DNA of 64,000 nt. Source: Siphlonurus alternatus (lineage: Eukaryota > Arthropoda > Insecta > Ephemeroptera > Siphlonuridae). The notes under the pieces are model-generated. The model was not told the DNA's origin and searched no databases. It saw nothing but the letters and a program-made list of their open reading frames with translations. The position numbers were made by a program, and so were the translations under genes. Positions 10,601 to 21,715 of this stretch are shown piece after piece (the first letter of the stretch is position 1; each line of letters starts with the position of its first letter). The stretch covers positions 14,656,171 through 14,720,170 of the forward strand of contig OX463778.1 of the NCBI GenBank assembly GCA_949825025.1. The letters are read 5' to 3'.

Positions 10601-12311
10601 GCTTTCACTCTTATTTTCTCGTGGGGTACCACACCAATAGCTGTGTTTCATTCTCTTTGGCCAACTCTGCAGAAAAATATCTAGGTTTTTCTTTAAACAC
10701 TTTTTAGTGCCAGACTAAATGAATGTCATTAACCGCGGGTAGTGAGAAAGCTGTATTTTAACTCCATTTTGAATCAACCCATTATGTTCCCTCCAATATA
10801 TCTCAAGTATGCTGCCCTTCACAGGGGTGGAGGTAACTCAGCTGGTGACCTGCCTGCACGCTGATGTGGAGCAGCAGTCAACAGTCGCCCTCATGTCCCA
10901 CCTTGCCTCGTCCTGCGTGCTAGTCAAGCCGGCAACAGACAAGACTCGCCTGCCACTGTATGACCTGACGCACCACAAGCCAAATGGCAAACTCTTCAAG
11001 GAGGTAACATGTCTAAACTACCAGCAACATGTAAAATTAAGGGTTGTATTTCAGAACAGTGGGTCTGTATTTGTGAGCTGTGTTAATGGAATATGAATGT
11101 GTATACAGTAATTTAAAATATATTCCTCAATATTACTGTATAATTAACGTTTAAAGAGAGAAGAAATATTGTCAATTGGTAAAATACAGTATCTTAAATG
11201 CCAAAATGTGGGCATAAGAAAACAAAGAAATTAATAAATACAGCATGTATTATAATGCTATGTTTAGTGTAAATGTAATGTAATGAGAAACTTTTAATTG
11301 AATGCTTCAGAATGATTTGCATACAGTTCATTTAAATTTTGGCGTTAAATCATTTGGTATTGTGATTCAGATGACTTGACTAAATTATTATTTACTGTTA
11401 AAGATTTTTAAGCACTGTACTAATGAATTAAAATGTATAATATTTAAAAAATATAATGTTATATTTCGGATGTACTTTATGTTGAAAAGTATTTCTTGTA
11501 TAAAAAAATCAAATGCATGTATTATTGTTGCAGACACGTCTGTTCAGTATTGGAGAAGGTGGGGAAGTCCTCAGCCATGCTCTTGAGAGAGAGGAGAAGG
11601 TCGTGGCTCCTCAGCCCAAGAGCACCGCCAGCAACCCGGTGCATGACAGCTTCTCTACCTTCCGTCACGGTCTGACTGCCGATGAGCAACGTGCCAGGGA
11701 GCAGCTGGTGCTACCCTTCCAGCGCCTTGCCATGTGAGTGGGAGGTGGCTAAGACTGTTGGGTGGGAAGCATGGGGTCTTTTAAGTTGAAACTCTCCGCA
11801 TCATCGTAGTAACTAGCGTCTAATATGCTGAAGTCAACATGGTAAAAAGTTTCTTGTCAATTTGAAGCTAGTTTTCTATAAATACAGGTAATTTAGAAAC
11901 ATTTTACCAAGTTCGGCAAATTAGACGGTACCTTACCAATATTTTGTATCTTTCTTGCTTGGCTGTATTATGCTACAGCCAAGCTGTTGATGCTCCAGTA
12001 GATTCACCCCAATTTCTTTTCATGGAAAGACATGACATCATAGAAGGAACAGTAGCCAGTTCAATGTAACCATTTCATCATAAGTAGTCAATTGGAGTGG
12101 TTGCATAGCCTTCTGCAACGATTCCTTCTATAGATGATTATAACGGTGAATTCAATATCCTAAAACCATCCTACCGGCACTAATGTTACTGTTACTGTCA
12201 TTGTTCAGGGGCGGAGCTGCTAGAGGCCAGGGTCGTATTGAGTACGAGCCTGAGGAAGCAGATCAGTGGGACGAAGACGAGGAAGACCCTGACGATGACC
12301 TTGAAGTTTAG
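4184..12311 (+). CDS. ELP5: Elongator complex protein 5 (four coding exons; first exon not found)
   Basis: ELP5 forms with ELP4 and ELP6 the RecA-like ring of Elongator, which makes the carboxymethyl-type modification of wobble uridine (U34) in cytosolic tRNAs. Join: 4184-4600, 10825-11003, 11534-11733, 12209-12311. Splice phases agree at each junction (G|GG, phase 0, AT|G), giving about 298 codons after an unseen start, close to the usual 300 or so. Family signs: LLDLLAYIPSFFVLDTA at the N-terminus (first strand of the RecA-like fold), HDMFSDPLGW, WIDSLSSALI (Walker-B-like strand), LTADEQRAREQLVLPFQ, and a C-terminal YEPEEADQW followed by DEDEEDPDDDLEV. Acidic DDDL-type ends are characteristic of ELP5. 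The 4184 boundary is an acceptor (CTAAACTGCAG), not a start codon, so the initiator lies in an upstream exon. Intron 2 (4601-10824) is filled with nested mobile elements. Identity rests on motif recognition, not a database search. Confidence 0.9.
4627..4863. other. Start of ELP5 intron 2, unique AT-rich sequence
   Basis: Intron sequence between the donor at 4601 and the first foldback element. No feature seen beyond T-rich runs. Confidence 0.5.
4864..5180. mobile_element. Foldback element, family F, copy 1
   Basis: Inverted arms beginning at the left with CATCGGCCTCAATATT and ending at the right with TTGAGGTTGATACTCC. The arms contain AAAAATGGATAGAGTGTGCA and TTTCAGATTTTTTCGAGCCC with their reverse complements at 5080-5160. 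The same arms recur at 13.6, 40.9, 53.0 and 54.8 kb. No coding capacity. Confidence 0.8.
5700..6180. repeat. Tandem array, about 78-80-bp unit, six copies
   Basis: Each unit contains AAGTCCCCTCATGCAAATTG, ACATTTTGACATATTTTGAC and CATTTTCACCAATTTG, then a T-run. Copies start near 5703, 5782, 5862, 5940, 6018 and 6096. Flanking sequence (5240-5700 and 6180-6300) holds looser versions of the TTTTCACGCA motif. Confidence 0.85.
6360..6640. repeat. Inverted-orientation motif array (GTGAAAATGCGTG type)
   Basis: Repeats of GTGTGAAAATGCGTG, GTCGACAAATGGGTGAAAGT and CATGAGGGGACTTCATG. These are the reverse complements of motifs in 5240-6300, so the two blocks form a long imperfect dyad centred near 6330. 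Confidence 0.75.
6651..6715 (+). promoter_or_regulatory. Promoter-like cluster: two E-box palindromes, ETS, YY1
   Basis: GGTCACATGACC (M-box/CLEAR-type E-box), CCGGAAGT (ETS), GTCATGTGAC (second E-box), TTGGCGGTT and ACAAGATGGCTGAC (YY1-type over an ATG) follow within 65 bp. This arrangement is usual for housekeeping promoters. The ATG (about 6703) reads only MADAERL before a stop. It lies in the single-copy core of the 5.4-kb element. Confidence 0.4.
6716..7480 (+). other. Non-repetitive core of the 5.4-kb element; possible exon at 7322-7371
   Basis: About 760 bp without the motif arrays. A good acceptor (TTTTTCGTACATTTCAG) and donor (GGTTTG|GTGAGC) bracket 50 bases (7322-7371) with ATG at 7328 reading MGTEAMELHSLPMV. 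It does not fit the ELP5 reading frame. It could be the remains of a gene carried by the element or chance. Confidence 0.25.
7490..7920. repeat. Tandem array, about 78-80-bp unit, five to six copies
   Basis: Units contain ATGGTTGATAAAAGCGTG, AAAGTTCATGAAAAAGCGTC and AAAATGAGTGAATTTGAATG followed by ACTGGACTTTGTAAA. Open frames through it simply reflect the repeat. Confidence 0.8.
7921..8269. repeat. About 196-bp satellite units, left of the nested insertion
   Basis: Roughly two units containing GCGAGCCAATATACCTGAAA, GTCGAGCGAAGTATTT, GGCATTTACGTCAATA and the imperfect dyad TTGACTC...GAGTCAA around AAAAAGGGGCGAAATTTAGG. A third unit continues at 10344. Confidence 0.8.
8365..8530. repeat. 12-bp tandem repeat AGTGGTCACCCT
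   Basis: Eight exact 12-bp units (8365-8460), then variant units AGTGGTCACTCT and AGTGGTCAATTCT. Each contains a GTGGTC/GGTCAC core. Confidence 0.95.
8574..9113 (-). pseudogene. Possible small spliced gene or relic inside the nested element
   Basis: Three coding-looking blocks follow a promoter-like cluster on the minus strand. Block 1 starts at ATG 9113 (ATGGCGTCG) and reads MASHTRSSKVRSSSEKRIIK to about 9040; the site there is CAG|ATAAGT, a consensus donor with +1 G changed to A. Block 2 (8939-8880) follows an AACAG acceptor and reads SMIVGFLWDMTKISPEHISL. Block 3 (8615-8574) follows a strong pyrimidine-rich acceptor and reads AEESANCFVIYGL then stop. Blocks 2 and 3 are both phase 0, but the donors are weak and block 1 does not join cleanly. 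No family recognised. It may be the remains of the element's own gene. Confidence 0.25.
9111..9150 (-). promoter_or_regulatory. E-box/NRF1 promoter-like cluster in the nested element
   Basis: TCACGTGA (9126-9133) and TGCGCATGCGCT (9137-9148, an excellent NRF1 palindrome) stand side by side. On the minus strand they precede CATCATGGCG (ATG 9113) by about 15-35 bases. Clustered USF/TFE- and NRF1-type sites near an ATGGCG are typical of housekeeping promoters. Confidence 0.4.
9264..9467. mobile_element. hAT-like MITE, copy 2, inserted in the GTGGTC element
   Basis: Ends CAGGCGCGAATCCAGG and GATGCGCCTG and the internal AAAATTTTGGATTTAACATG match the copy at 3857-4040. Long C-rich tracts lie on the right side. 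No clear target duplication. It is the innermost layer of the nest. Confidence 0.7.
9485..9545 (-). mobile_element. SINE body fragment
   Basis: ACTGAGGGAACCGTGGAAAT, then CCTCAG and CAGGACGGTCAGTGCAG, match the SINE body at 76-115. Short and without a head. Confidence 0.55.
9610..10320. repeat. Tandem array of GACCACTACCACT / AGTGGTCCTACCACT units
   Basis: Degenerate higher-order repeat of CTGACCACTACCACTAGATC, CACTTAGGTCCTACCACTTA and GTCTAGTGGTCCTACCACTA. It is largely the reverse orientation of the GTGGTC repeats on the left side of the same element. Confidence 0.9.
10344..10610. repeat. About 196-bp satellite unit, right of the nested insertion
   Basis: Continues the satellite interrupted at 8269: GAGTCAATATGCCCGAGCC, AAGTCGAGCGAAGTATTTCG and AAAGTACCAAACATCGCC match 8095-8270 nearly base for base, then a partial unit runs to the right end of the 5.4-kb element. 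Confidence 0.85.
10825..11003 (+). CDS. ELP5: ELP5 coding exon B
   Basis: Acceptor CCCTTCACAG|GGGTGG, donor GAG|GTAACA. With the one base carried from exon A it reads G-VEVTQLVTCLHADVEQQS to KLFKE, about 60 residues. The phase change (1 in, 0 out) fits both neighbours. Confidence 0.87.
11004..11533. other. ELP5 intron 3
   Basis: 530-bp AT-rich intron with GTAACA donor and TATTATTGTTGCAG acceptor. No repeat or other gene seen. Confidence 0.7.
11534..11733 (+). CDS. ELP5: ELP5 coding exon C
   Basis: Acceptor TTGTTGCAG|ACACGT, donor CAT|GTGAGT leaving two bases (AT). It reads TRLFSIGEGGEVLSHALERE, then STFRHGLTADEQRAREQL and VLPFQRLA, the conserved helix that precedes the acidic tail in ELP5. 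Confidence 0.88.
11734..12208. other. ELP5 intron 4
   Basis: 475-bp intron bounded by GTGAGT and TCATTGTTCAG. No embedded feature recognised. Confidence 0.7.
12209..12311 (+). CDS. ELP5: ELP5 terminal coding exon
   Basis: The first base completes ATG from exon C. It then reads GGAARGQGRIEYEPEEADQW and DEDEEDPDDDLEV, with TAG at 12309-12311. The acidic DDDL-type C-terminus is the most diagnostic ELP5 feature here. Confidence 0.9.
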
Positions 12312-12650
12312 AGGTCATCAGGTTACCATGTAGTGTTCAGTGAACATTCAGTTGAAGTTTTGGGTCTAATGGAGAACAGTTCACACTAAATTCAGAATGT
12401 TCTCTAACCATCTGGAGTTCAATGTGATTAGGCTGGTGAAAGATTAACAAAATAACAATGAACATTCAAACCAGTGAAAACCTAACCTTATCGTATACTA
12501 ACTTAGACTTCTTAAACTTTAAGATGTTGCTGTGATAAGAAATTAACATATGGTTAAGGTTTTAAGACTAACTTTTTGAGATAGTAGTCAGGGGGCGCGA
12601 CTACACACTAGGGTTTGAAGCAAATAAAGATTGCTTCTACCTGCCTGCCA
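12312..12650 (+). terminator. ELP5: ELP5 3' UTR with poly(A) signal
   Basis: AATAAA at 12623-12628, about 315 bases after the stop, is the first good poly(A) signal and is followed by a T/C-rich stretch. The cleavage site is inferred. Confidence 0.6.
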
Positions 12651-13130
12651 GCTGATTTCTTCCCACTATTTCTTCCCACTATAGTATATAGGAAGGTCAG
12701 ACCTTTTCAACGTTATTTCATGTTGAAGAATCAACTGTGGTGGTAAAAGGAGAAACTTTTTTTGCCTCAGCGCAGAGGGTGTAGAACAGCGGGCGTTAGC
12801 TTTCCATAGTATATAGTTCAGTGATAGTAGTGCATTGGCATTGACCAATAAGAAAATATAATCATTTTAAGTCAGGTTTTATGTATGTTAAGTAAAAAAA
12901 AAATGTCACTTATCCGATAGTGTTCTCCGATCAAGGGGTCAAATAATTTAGAAGTATTGGTGATGTTAAGAAACATTTTATATCACTAAACACTAACAAT
13001 TACAGGATAAATTACTATACATTTAAGTGGAATTGAAGAACATGATGCACAGACTCTTAATTTTGCTTTCATCTGGACAATGTGCTGTGATTATCTGGAA
13101 GTTTGTCAACCCCCATGAACGCTAACAGAA
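12651..13130. other. Spacer downstream of ELP5
   Basis: AT-rich sequence; a 60-codon minus-strand frame (12666-12848) has no motif. CTTCCCACTATTT is duplicated near 12660. Nothing else seen. Confidence 0.5.
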
Positions 13131-13214
13131 TGCCGTCCTAACTGTGGAACGGTGCAGGATGGAGAGACTAACAATGTTATGTCAACGGTGAGCAGCAAGT
13201 ACATCATCCCCACG
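13131..13214 (+). CDS. Possible small exon of an unknown gene
   Basis: A coding-looking stretch ends at the donor CCCACG|GTACGT (13215). The open frame reads ECRPNCGTVQDGETNNVM, then STVSSKYIIPT. It could be internal (acceptor GCTAACAG at 13130, weak) or a first exon starting at ATG 13179 (MSTVSSKYIIPT), with two short upstream frames in the leader. It lies 500 bp after the ELP5 poly(A) site in the same direction. Family not recognised. Confidence 0.3.
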
Positions 13215-13629
13215 GTACGTCAAACGGTTTCTACTATTTTCATCTGCGTCTTCAATCTATCTTCTGTCATCTACTGTAATATTTAATGTTCATATTCCTA
13301 GCAAGGAAAAATGACATTTGTTCAAATCTTGCTTTCCTTTTTACCTCTGGGATTGGTTTGACTTTTTCTCTTTAAATGACCTGGGAATGTTTTTTTTTTT
13401 GTTTCTCTCTCTTTACATACTGTACAAGTGTGTACTTCAATTTTCAGCTTGTCTCTAATATGCAGTTTGTCTAAAAATAAAAGTAATTTATGAGACATCC
13501 TATATTTGATATAATTACCTATAGTACTATGTAAATAGTCTACATAGTATTAATGTAGAGTACTGTATAAAATAAGTACATACATAAATATAAAATGTGG
13601 ACATTTTAAATCATCCAATCTAAGTAATA
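13215..13629. other. AT-rich spacer or intron
   Basis: T-rich sequence with no recognisable element. Confidence 0.5.
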
Positions 13630-13960
13630 GACAACTTACATGAAATTTTTTTACTGCAAAAATGAATAGAGGGTATCAAATTATGCTACTCTGAATTTTT
13701 TCAGATTTTTTGGAGTCCTGGAACTATTTTTAAAAAATTATTGAAAGTGCGGCCACGCCCCCTGGAGGCGTCAATAGGCGTTTTTGCCCTAAAAATATCC
13801 TTTTTATTAAGGATTCAGGAGTGCCAACTTAAATTACAGGACTTTCAATAATTATTTAAAAATAGTTCCGGTACTCCAAAAAATCTGAAAAAATTCAGAG
13901 TGGCATAATTTGATAACCTCTTTTCATTTTTGTAATAAAAAAATTTTCATGTAAGTTGTC
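13630..13960. mobile_element. Foldback element, family F, copy 2
   Basis: The ends GACAACTTACATGAA and TTCATGTAAGTTGTC are inverted. The arms carry AAAAATGAATAGAGGGTATC and CAGATTTTTTGGAGTCCTGG with their complements. The centre differs from other copies (CCCCTGGAGGCGTCAATAGG). Confidence 0.8.
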
Positions 13961-14341
13961 CATTTGAGATGTCAATGAAATATTATATTATTTATAACTG
14001 ATAAATTAGTATTAATAGTTCTACTCCCATTTCTAATTCATTATTTCTAGCTATTTTATATATTATATTCTTTTTATTTTATTATTTGTTATTATTATTA
14101 TTATTATTTTTTTTTGTGTTCCTAAAAGATTTTTAAGAGGTCTTTCAGTACCGTGTAAAAATCAGTAAGATCTTTCTGATTGAAACTAAAATAAATACAT
14201 ATATAATTATATATTATACCTAAACAGTGGTGATAGACTGTAAGGTAGCAAATTAATTAAAAGTAGCAAAAAACTGAAAGTTAATTCGTTATCCCCATTA
14301 AAATAATGAATTTTGGGAAAAATGATTTAATAATGTATAGG

Positions 14342-14345
<4 letters not shown>

Positions 14346-14397
<52 letters not shown>
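14346..14397. repeat. (TA)n microsatellite
   Basis: About 25 TA units, uninterrupted. Confidence 0.95.
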
Positions 14398-14399
<2 letters not shown>

Positions 14400-14665
14400 T
14401 ATAGAAGAATAATGATTACTTGTGAAGGCCTGCTTAGATGTTAATTTCATACATTATACTGATAATGACTTCAGGAAAGGGTCAAACTGGGAAGTGACCA
14501 AGCCTGCTATGGCAGGAGCCTGCATGGTTCAAGGATTATTATTAATGGCCAGTTAAAAAACACTGACAAAAAGTTCAGAATGCTCCTCATGGTTTATCAG
14601 TAACTAGATCACATAAGCATAAGTGACATGCCCTACAGAGGTGCTACCTTTTTGGTAACTTCTGA

Positions 14666-15162
14666 AATGGGGTACTGACCGGTATTTGAGTTAGCAATAC
14701 TAGTAAAAAATACTGTGAATTCTATGAAGAATGAGCCCTATTAGAGCACTCTACGACAATTTGCTGATTTTATATGAATTTTTAAAACTATTTTTGATGA
14801 TGTCATAGCATTGAATCTTAAATGGGAAAATGCATCAGTTATCATTGCTAAAATGAAAAGTTATTGAGGTAGAAATTTGAAACCTTCATTTATCATGATT
14901 CGCTAGCACCTAAAAACCTTGCAAATGAAGTTTTGGTTACATTTCAATATTAAGTATGGGATTTGGCAATGTTAACTGATCTATTTTCCCATTTAAGATT
15001 CAATGCTATGACGTCATTTTTGAGAGGTTTTAAAAATTCATATAAAATCAGGAAATCGTCGTAGAATGCTATATATAATAGGGCTTGTTCTTCATGAAAT
15101 TCTCGTGCCTTTTGAAACATTGACAAAAACTTGAAACTTTTTTTTTTGGTCAGTACCCCATT
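14666..15162. mobile_element. About 0.5-kb foldback element with AATGGGGTACTGACC ends
   Basis: AATGGGGTACTGACC at 14666 is exactly inverted at 15148-15162. Inner arms match imperfectly (GCATTGAATCTTAAATGGGAAA at 14811 and its complement at 14987). The two open frames over the right arm are shadows of the repeat. Confidence 0.75.
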
Positions 15163-15543
15163 GAAGGTAAAATTTTTGACCATAAGATACAGAACAGAAG
15201 CTATTTGCACTGAGTTATTATTTATATGCCAAGAAAATTATGGAACCTGGCATATTATAATAATTATAGATACTGTGAGAAACAGTAAAGGATTATGTCA
15301 TAAACGTATAAGATATTTAAAATTGAAAATATGAAGCGAGTACGGAATTACAAATTAGAAAAGTTTCCTTTAATTAATGAAAAATTTTTCACCTTTTTTT
15401 TTCTGTAAAATTTAAAATACACCCATTACCATATTAATGGGAACATTCACCACAAGATGGCACCACAGACTTTACTGATCACTACTCGCTCTAGTGATCA
15501 AAGTTGTAACTACTTTATATAAAAAAATTCAGTTTAAAAATTT

Positions 15544-15583
<40 letters not shown>

Positions 15584-17023
15584 GACATTTAATTAATGAA
15601 ATAGTCTATGCATTGTGTTGGCAAGAGACGCAGCAAATCTAGAAGCGAGGCCACATATATATGTCCTCATCTCCCTCCTTTTGACACCCTTCTTGAGGCG
15701 TGACATGCGCGGCTGGAAATCTCATTTGCGGACTGACGTATATTGCTACAAATAGAAGTGTACTCTACCAACGACGTTCTTTATCTCGATGAGCTTCTAC
15801 AATATATGCAAGCCACAAACTGACGAGTTCGCTTTTTATTTTGGCAAGGAATGTTATATACTGTCTTTTGGAACATAGCCAAAATAATATTTATTTAAAA
15901 AAAATCATTCAGTAAAAACCTTTGAGGCTTTTTGTTTTTAAATACAATAGAAAACATAATAATAGAATGACAAATGTATATAAAATGTAATGTATTCATA
16001 GCAGGTGAAATGTTTCATATTATTTTAATTATTCATTGACAAGTCATAATTTTAATTTTGCCAGTAGCTAATTTGAAATCTATTTCTACTGCTGCGGATG
16101 GTTTAATTACATATATTTCAACTTATAGTTTGATATAGTGCAAAGGTAGAACACCCGGCTGCTATAATATAGTGAAAATGTCTGTTGTTCCTCCCGCATA
16201 TACTTATAACCCGTAATTGAAGTGTCGGAAATGAGTTACGGATTTCATGCGTAGGACATTCGAAGAAGAAAAATACACATTTTTTATTTTTTGTTTCACT
16301 GTGTTATTCAATAGTGGCTAAAAAAACGTGATGACTGAGAGTTTTCTTGCGTGCAAACTTTCAAAAGGGGTGGTTGAAATTTGCATATTTATCTGAATTT
16401 TATTGTCACTCATATTAAAAAAAAAAAAAAACAAAAAAAAAAAACAACAACAACAAAAAACAAGTACTATTATTGCATGTGTCTCCTTGGTGTCAATATT
16501 TTGTTGAAGTCCAATTTTCAACATTTTATGATCATAATAAATTGTTTATTGAACACAAAAACAGTGTACAGATTTTATGATTATAGAAATATAAACATTA
16601 AAACACTGCATCTTCTGGTTAAACTCTGGTTACAGCTTGCATTACGACAATATTAATTATTTATCTTATGTGGAGAGCGAGTCTATTATTTAGTCAAAAC
16701 GTTTCTTCTTTCCCCTCATTTGCATAGCACATACGGATGTAATTGTTGCCCAGGGGCCTTCAAATTTTTTGCCTTTAAAGAAGCAGCAAATTAACCAATG
16801 CAGAATTGTGGAATGTCATTTTATTCCAAATTTGTTTTCAAATAAAATACTGATTTTTTGTCATTATAGTTTTTCAACACAATGAACTATGTTAATAATA
16901 TGGAAATGAATAATGTATAGAAACATGACTAGATATGTAGAGTTAACATTCTACATAACTCCAGATACTATGTGTTTCACCGTGATTTTCGTATTGAAGA
17001 CATAAACATTTTGGAAATATTCT
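15163..17023. other. AT-rich region with poly(T) tract, no gene called
   Basis: Contains a 33-base T tract (15546-15578) and an A/CAA-rich tract near 16416-16460. A somewhat GC-richer island (15620-15830) has no convincing exon. Frames around 16318-16656 are short and A-rich. Confidence 0.5.
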
Positions 17024-17291
17024 AAATCATATAAGGCGCCGCAGATCAAATGGGTTTAAATCCAAGCCCAACAATTCAATTTTTAAGCCTCAGTTACATC
17101 AACAATTTTTTTTTTCAGATTTTCAGGCCACTTTTGAACTTGGATTTGGAAAGTTAACTCTACTTGCCTTTCCAAATCCAGGTTCAAAAGTGGCCTGAAA
17201 TTTTTTTTGTTGGTGTAATTGAGGCTTAAATATTGAATTCCAGTTGGGCTTGGATTTAAACCCGTTTGATCTGCGGCGCCTCATATGATTT
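17024..17291. mobile_element. 268-bp palindromic MITE
   Basis: Left end AAATCATATAAGGCGCCGCA is inverted at GCGGCGCCTCATATGATTT. Arms contain GGGTTTAAATCCAAGCCCAA and CAGGCCACTTTTGAACTTGG with complements. The centre is at about 17155. A hairpin over nearly the full length is expected. Confidence 0.85.
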
Positions 17292-18119
17292 ATTCCTTGT
17301 CGATAAAGCAAAAAAATCACGTGGATTGTCGATTTACATTCGCTGAAATTAATTTAATCATACTTTGATGAAAGAAAGTGTTGATGAGGAGAGATCATGT
17401 ATAGTGGGTGAACATTGAAATTTAAAATGTATTTTTTTTTTTATATTTAATTATGTATTATAATATTTATAATATACTCTGTGATAACATAATTTCAGTA
17501 ATAATTAACCACATATTAAAAGGTGTTGATTGTGATTAAAATTAATAGTATATTATAATATTCTCTCCACACAAGAGAGTCATATTCGGATAAGAAACTG
17601 ATAAGAAAATAGCTCACAAGTATGTATGTCACAATGGAGCTACTTAATTTTGATATAACAAAAACCATATTATATTATAATGATATATATACTGAGGACG
17701 ATGCTTTTTCTTTGGTATCGACGAATGCGGTAATATATGCTGCTTATGTCGGCTTCCCTCAATAACTTATACTGCTTTGCTACTACAAGATTTGAGTATT
17801 AAGGGAGGAGTCTTTCATGTGTCAGATCAAATCTTAACACAGTAAATGGCTTAGGACGAGCTTAATATTATAATACATCAAATGGAAATTCAAGTTTATA
17901 TAATTAAAAAAAAAATGTTTTTAAAAAAACATGAATATATAAAAATAAAAAAATTAATAATATATTTCAAAAGATATTGCTAAATAAAAAAATTACGTTG
18001 TGTAGCAATCAATACATTTTTAACTGCGGTTGCCGCTGCGTGTATATGAGTCAGCAAAAATTTTGACAACGATTCATCAAGAAATTTGAATGCGCCTTAT
18101 AAAGTCTAAGGCTTCAAGC

Positions 18120-20680
<2,561 letters not shown>

Positions 20681-21343
20681 TTAAAGTAAAGTGCGCGCCA
20701 GAAAAAAAAGTTGAGCTAGTATTTTCTAAAAATAGTTCAAGTAGTCCTCCATATCAAACCAAAATTCAAACAATTCTATCTCAAATAGGCTTGCCAGAAA
20801 AAAAAATCCAAAGTCAGAGTGAACGCGTCGCTTAACATGGGGCCTTACCTGACAAAGACCCTCGAATATCTCGAAAAAATACACCGTTAGATGGTATGAA
20901 AAAAATATAGTGATGTTCTATGACCCAAGCTTTAACCAAAAACCGATTAAAAAAAATTCGCTCGAATCTATTTTTCCGTAAAAAAAATAATAAAAAATCT
21001 TATGGGAATTAACATGGTAGATTTTCTTGATTTTTTTTTACGGAAAAATGGATTCTAGAGAAATTTTTTTAATCGGTTTTTGGTTAAAGCTTGGGTCATA
21101 GAATATCACTATATTTTTTTTATACCACCTAACGGTGTATTTTTTTCGAGATATTCGAGGGTTTTTGTCAGGTAAGGCCCCATGTTAAGCGACGCGTTCA
21201 CTCTGACTTTGGATTTTTTTTTTTTTTTGGCAAACCTATTTGAGATAGAATTTTTTGAATTTTGGTTTGATATGGAGGACTACTTGAACTATTTTTAGAA
21301 AATACTAACTCAACTTTTTTTTCTGGCGCGCACTTTACTTTAA
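20681..21343. mobile_element. 663-bp palindromic element flanked by TTAA
   Basis: TTAA-AGTAAAGTGCGCGCC at the left and GGCGCGCACTTTACT-TTAA at the right are exact inverses, and arms match almost throughout (centre near 21010). TTAA at both ends is the target choice of piggyBac and some other cut-and-paste families; no transposase is present. The left arm has ACAAAGACCC where the right has a T-rich variant, so some divergence has built up. Confidence 0.85.
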
Positions 21344-21539
21344 ATAACTTAATACAGCAATTCAAAATTAAAGATAAATTAGATAAATCATTAAGTCAAA
21401 TTAAAGATAAATTAATAATAAATTTGTTACTTTAGAAAATTTCTAAACAATTTTATTGTATACATACTTTAAATTTAACTAAATTCGAACGAATTTTACA
21501 TTTTGTGCATTTTTTAATTAGTGGACAAAATATCTTAAA

Positions 21540-21715
21540 TTATCGTCTCTCGTCCGGAATAATGAGTTTCGAGTGCAACAAGTGCAACAATAAGCTGTCT
21601 ATACTACGACAAGTGAGTGCAATTTTGAGGTGTGAAGCAGAAAGCTCATTTTTGCTCTTATCTGATGATATAACAGACAGCTCATTGTTGCATACGATCT
21701 TGCTATAGGCAGAAG
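21540..21715. mobile_element. Degenerate relative of the 29.6-kb MITE
   Basis: TATCGTCTCTCGTCCGGAAT-AATGAG resembles the ends of the element at 29580-29770, and AGCTCATT/ACGATC at the right is a decayed inverse. This explains the small frame with a C-x2-C pair (MSFECNKCNNKLSILRQ, 21561-21611) as repeat sequence, not a zinc-binding exon. Confidence 0.45.

Larger units (their letters stand above)
5227..10625. mobile_element. 5.4-kb composite element with CCCACGAGAAAATAA inverted ends, in ELP5 intron 2
   Basis: CCCACGAGAAAATAA at 5227-5241 is repeated exactly in inverse at 10611-10625. The interior is built from short motifs: TTTTCACGCATTTTCAC-type in the left part and their reverse complements (GTGAAAATGCGTG) from about 6365 onward, plus tandem arrays with period near 78-80 bp and about 196 bp. 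A non-repetitive core (about 6640-7480) holds a promoter-like cluster. Another element (8270-10343) is inserted near the right end. No long open frame exists, so it would be non-autonomous. The superfamily cannot be named, because no target duplication was recognised. Confidence 0.6.

Noticed and set aside
21505..21708. Frame with a C-x2-C pair (FECNKCNNKL) before a GTGAGT donor, resembling a zinc-ribbon exon
   Set aside because: The sequence is a decayed relative of the MITE at 29580-29770, so the frame is repeat-derived.
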